Shown in pieces: positions 62,336-64,000 of a stretch of 64,000 nucleotides of DNA. This DNA is from Gari tellinella. Lineage: Eukaryota; Mollusca; Bivalvia; Cardiida; Psammobiidae. The stretch spans positions 78,420,216 to 78,484,215 of the forward strand of contig OV277868.1 of assembly GCA_922989275.2 (NCBI GenBank). The letters run 5' to 3'. The notes beneath the pieces are model-generated. The model did no database searches. It was not told where the DNA came from and worked only from the letters and a program-made list of their open reading frames with translations. Numbering within the stretch: the first letter of the stretch is position 1; each line of letters starts with the position of its first letter. A program made the position numbers and the translations under genes.

Positions 62336-64000
62336 TTGGACCCCCCCTCCCTTGGCAACACCCAACCATTAGTCATTTGATATTCACATCAATTTTAATT
62401 CTTTTCCATTATTTGTTTTGTTTAAGTAATGTTTTTTCCCTTTCCTGAAGTTACTATGCCCTGCAAATTATTTTGGTTGGAGATTGGGTGGGGGGGGGGG
62501 TGTCCAAATTTGATGGCGTAAAAAATGGACCCCCCTCCCTTTTCAACACCCAACCATAAGTCATTTGATTTACACATCAACTTTAATTCTTTTCCACTAC
62601 TTGTTAAAGTTTAGTGATGTTTTTCTCATAATCTGAGGCTACTATGCGCTGCAATTTATTTCAGTTGGAGACGGGGGTCCAAATTTGATGGCGTTAAAAT
62701 TGGACCACCCTCCCTTTTCAACACCCAACCATAAGTCATTTGATTTACACATCAATTTTCATTCTTTTCCATTAGTTGTTTTGTTTAAGTAATGTTTTAT
62801 CCAATGACTTATGGTTGGGTGTTGACAAGGGAGGGGAGGGGTCCAGTTTTAACGCCATCAAATTTGGACCCCCGTCTCCAACTGAAATAAATTGCAGCGC
62901 ATAGTAGCCTCAGATTATGAGACAAACATCACTAAACTTTAACAAGTAGTGGAAAAGAATTAAAGTTGATGTGTAAATCAAATGACTTATGGTTGGGTGT
63001 TGAAATGGGAGGGGGGGGGTCCATTTTTTACGCCATCAAATTTGGAACCCCCCCCCCCCTCTCCAAATGAAATAATTTGCAACGCATAGTAACCTCAGAT
63101 TAGCAGAAAAACATCACTAAAACTGAACAAGTAATGGAAAAGAATTATAGTTGATGTGTAAATCAAATGACTAATGGTTGGGTGTTGAAAAGGAAGGGGG
63201 TCCAATTTTTACGCCATCAAATTTGGAACCCCCCCCCCAACCAAAATAATTTGCAGGGCATAGTAACTTAAGGAAAGCAGTAAAACATTACTTAAACAAA
63301 ACAACTAATGGAAAGAATTAAAATTGATGTGTATATCAAATGACTTATGGTTGGGTGTTGAAAAGGGGGGGGGGGGTCCAATTTTTACGCCATCAAATTT
63401 GGACCCCCCTCTCCAACTGAAATAATTTGCAGTACATAGTAACCTCAGATTAGGAGAAAAACATCACTAAACCTAAACAAGTAATGGAAAATAATTAAGG
63501 CTGATGTGTAAATCAAATGACTTATAGTTGGGTGTTGAAAAGGGAGGGGGGTGGGGTGGGTGGGGGTGGTTTCCAATTTTTACGCCATCAAATTTGGACC
63601 CCCCCCCCCTTCTCCAACCAAACAAAATTTGCAGGGCATAATAACTTCAGTAAAGCAGTAAAACATTACTTAAACAAAACAACTAATGGAAAAGAATTAA
63701 AATTGATGTGTATATCAAATGACTTATGGTTGGGTGTTGAAAAGGGAGGGGGGGTCCAATTTTTACGCCATCAAATTTGGACCCCCCCCCTTCCTCCAAC
63801 CAAAATAATTTGCATGGCATAGTAACTTCAGGAAAGCAGTAAAACATTACTTAAACAAAACAACTAATGGAAAAGAATTAAAATTGATGTGTAAATCAAA
63901 TGACTTATGGTTGGGTGTTGAAAACAGAGGGGGGTCCAATTTTTACGCCATCAAATTTGGACCCCCCTTTCCAACTGAAATAATTTGCAGCGCATAGTAA
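62335..64000. repeat. About 175-bp satellite with an internal inversion
   Basis: Units contain ACACCCAACCATAAGTCATT, GATTTACACATCAATTTTAA, TCTTTTCCATTA and a poly-C/G block next to CCAAATTTGATGGCG. From 62335 to about 62802 they run in one orientation. From there to the window end they run in the opposite one (AATGACTTATGGTTGGGTG first). Two unit types alternate (ACTATGCCCTGCAAATT and ACTATGCGCTGCAATTT). Open frames here are repeat artefacts. Confidence 0.85.

Larger units (their letters stand above)
61441..64000 (+). mobile_element. Second CCGG/TGT-ended element, Ginger1-like, right end beyond window
   Basis: The left terminus TGTCATATCAAAATTGGACC lies directly after CCGG (61437-61440), a break proven by comparison with intact exon copies. 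The first 130 bp hold palindromes with CCGG centres (TGGACCCGGGTCCA, GGACCCGCGGGTCC) and GGTCCAAATTTGATAGCG, echoing the CCCCGGGG palindromes at the ends of the 19.7-kb element. Then come a tandem array (61637-62335) and a palindromic-linker array (62335-64000) that flips orientation. No transposase is in view. Assignment rests on the end structure alone. Confidence 0.6.

Overview
This is eukaryotic, repeat-dominated DNA with almost no conventional host gene content. It is AT-rich, with intron-style splice acceptors, many hairpin MITEs, LINE relics, tRNA-like sequences and long satellites. The repeat and LINE types are those I associate with bivalve molluscs. That assignment is inference from recognised repeat styles, not from a marker gene.

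The centrepiece is 9514-29172. I read it as one nearly 20-kb DNA transposon of the Ginger1 type. It starts with TGTAGCAGTC and ends with GGCTGTTACA, and both ends abut CCGG, the target duplication typical of Ginger1. It encodes a Gypsy-like integrase (zinc finger, D-D-35-E, GPY motif) fused to an OTU cysteine-protease domain. Its terminal inverted repeats are two huge, mutually inverted satellite arrays (about 6.2 and 5.3 kb) of a 77-78 bp unit built round a palindrome. Inside lie a 146-bp satellite, the transposase exon and a 270-bp satellite. Against its left end sits a second, about 1-kb element (8470-9509), also flanked by CCGG. Both lie inside an older TIR element (8161-30103) bounded by an 8-bp duplication, TCTATAAA. 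A third CCGG/TGT terminus at 61441 opens another palindrome-rich satellite element that runs off the right edge and splits an EGF-like exon.

Other layout: 1-8160 is a field of TTAA-flanked hairpin MITEs (some nested), fold-back elements and dispersed repeats. 30114-30530 is a 417-bp LTR element in miniature (TRIM) whose 144-bp LTRs each contain a tRNA-Thr-like sequence; a diverged relative is at 37178-37321. 31-43 kb holds MITEs, a LINE tail, a 165-bp satellite and a LINE fragment on the minus strand. 43639-45513 is an intact single-exon gene for an OLD-family-like ATPase plus TOPRIM protein, the best candidate for a functional host gene. 47.1-51.4 kb is a dead RTE-like LINE split by two DNA elements. 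53.9-56.1 kb is a dead CR1/jockey-like LINE that lacks its endonuclease. 57.4-58.55 kb is a 5'-truncated reverse-transcriptase element. 58.7-61.4 kb has four tandem copies of an EGF-like exon, two of them broken.

The window is best read as a layered record of insertions, in which satellites appear to have grown inside transposon ends.
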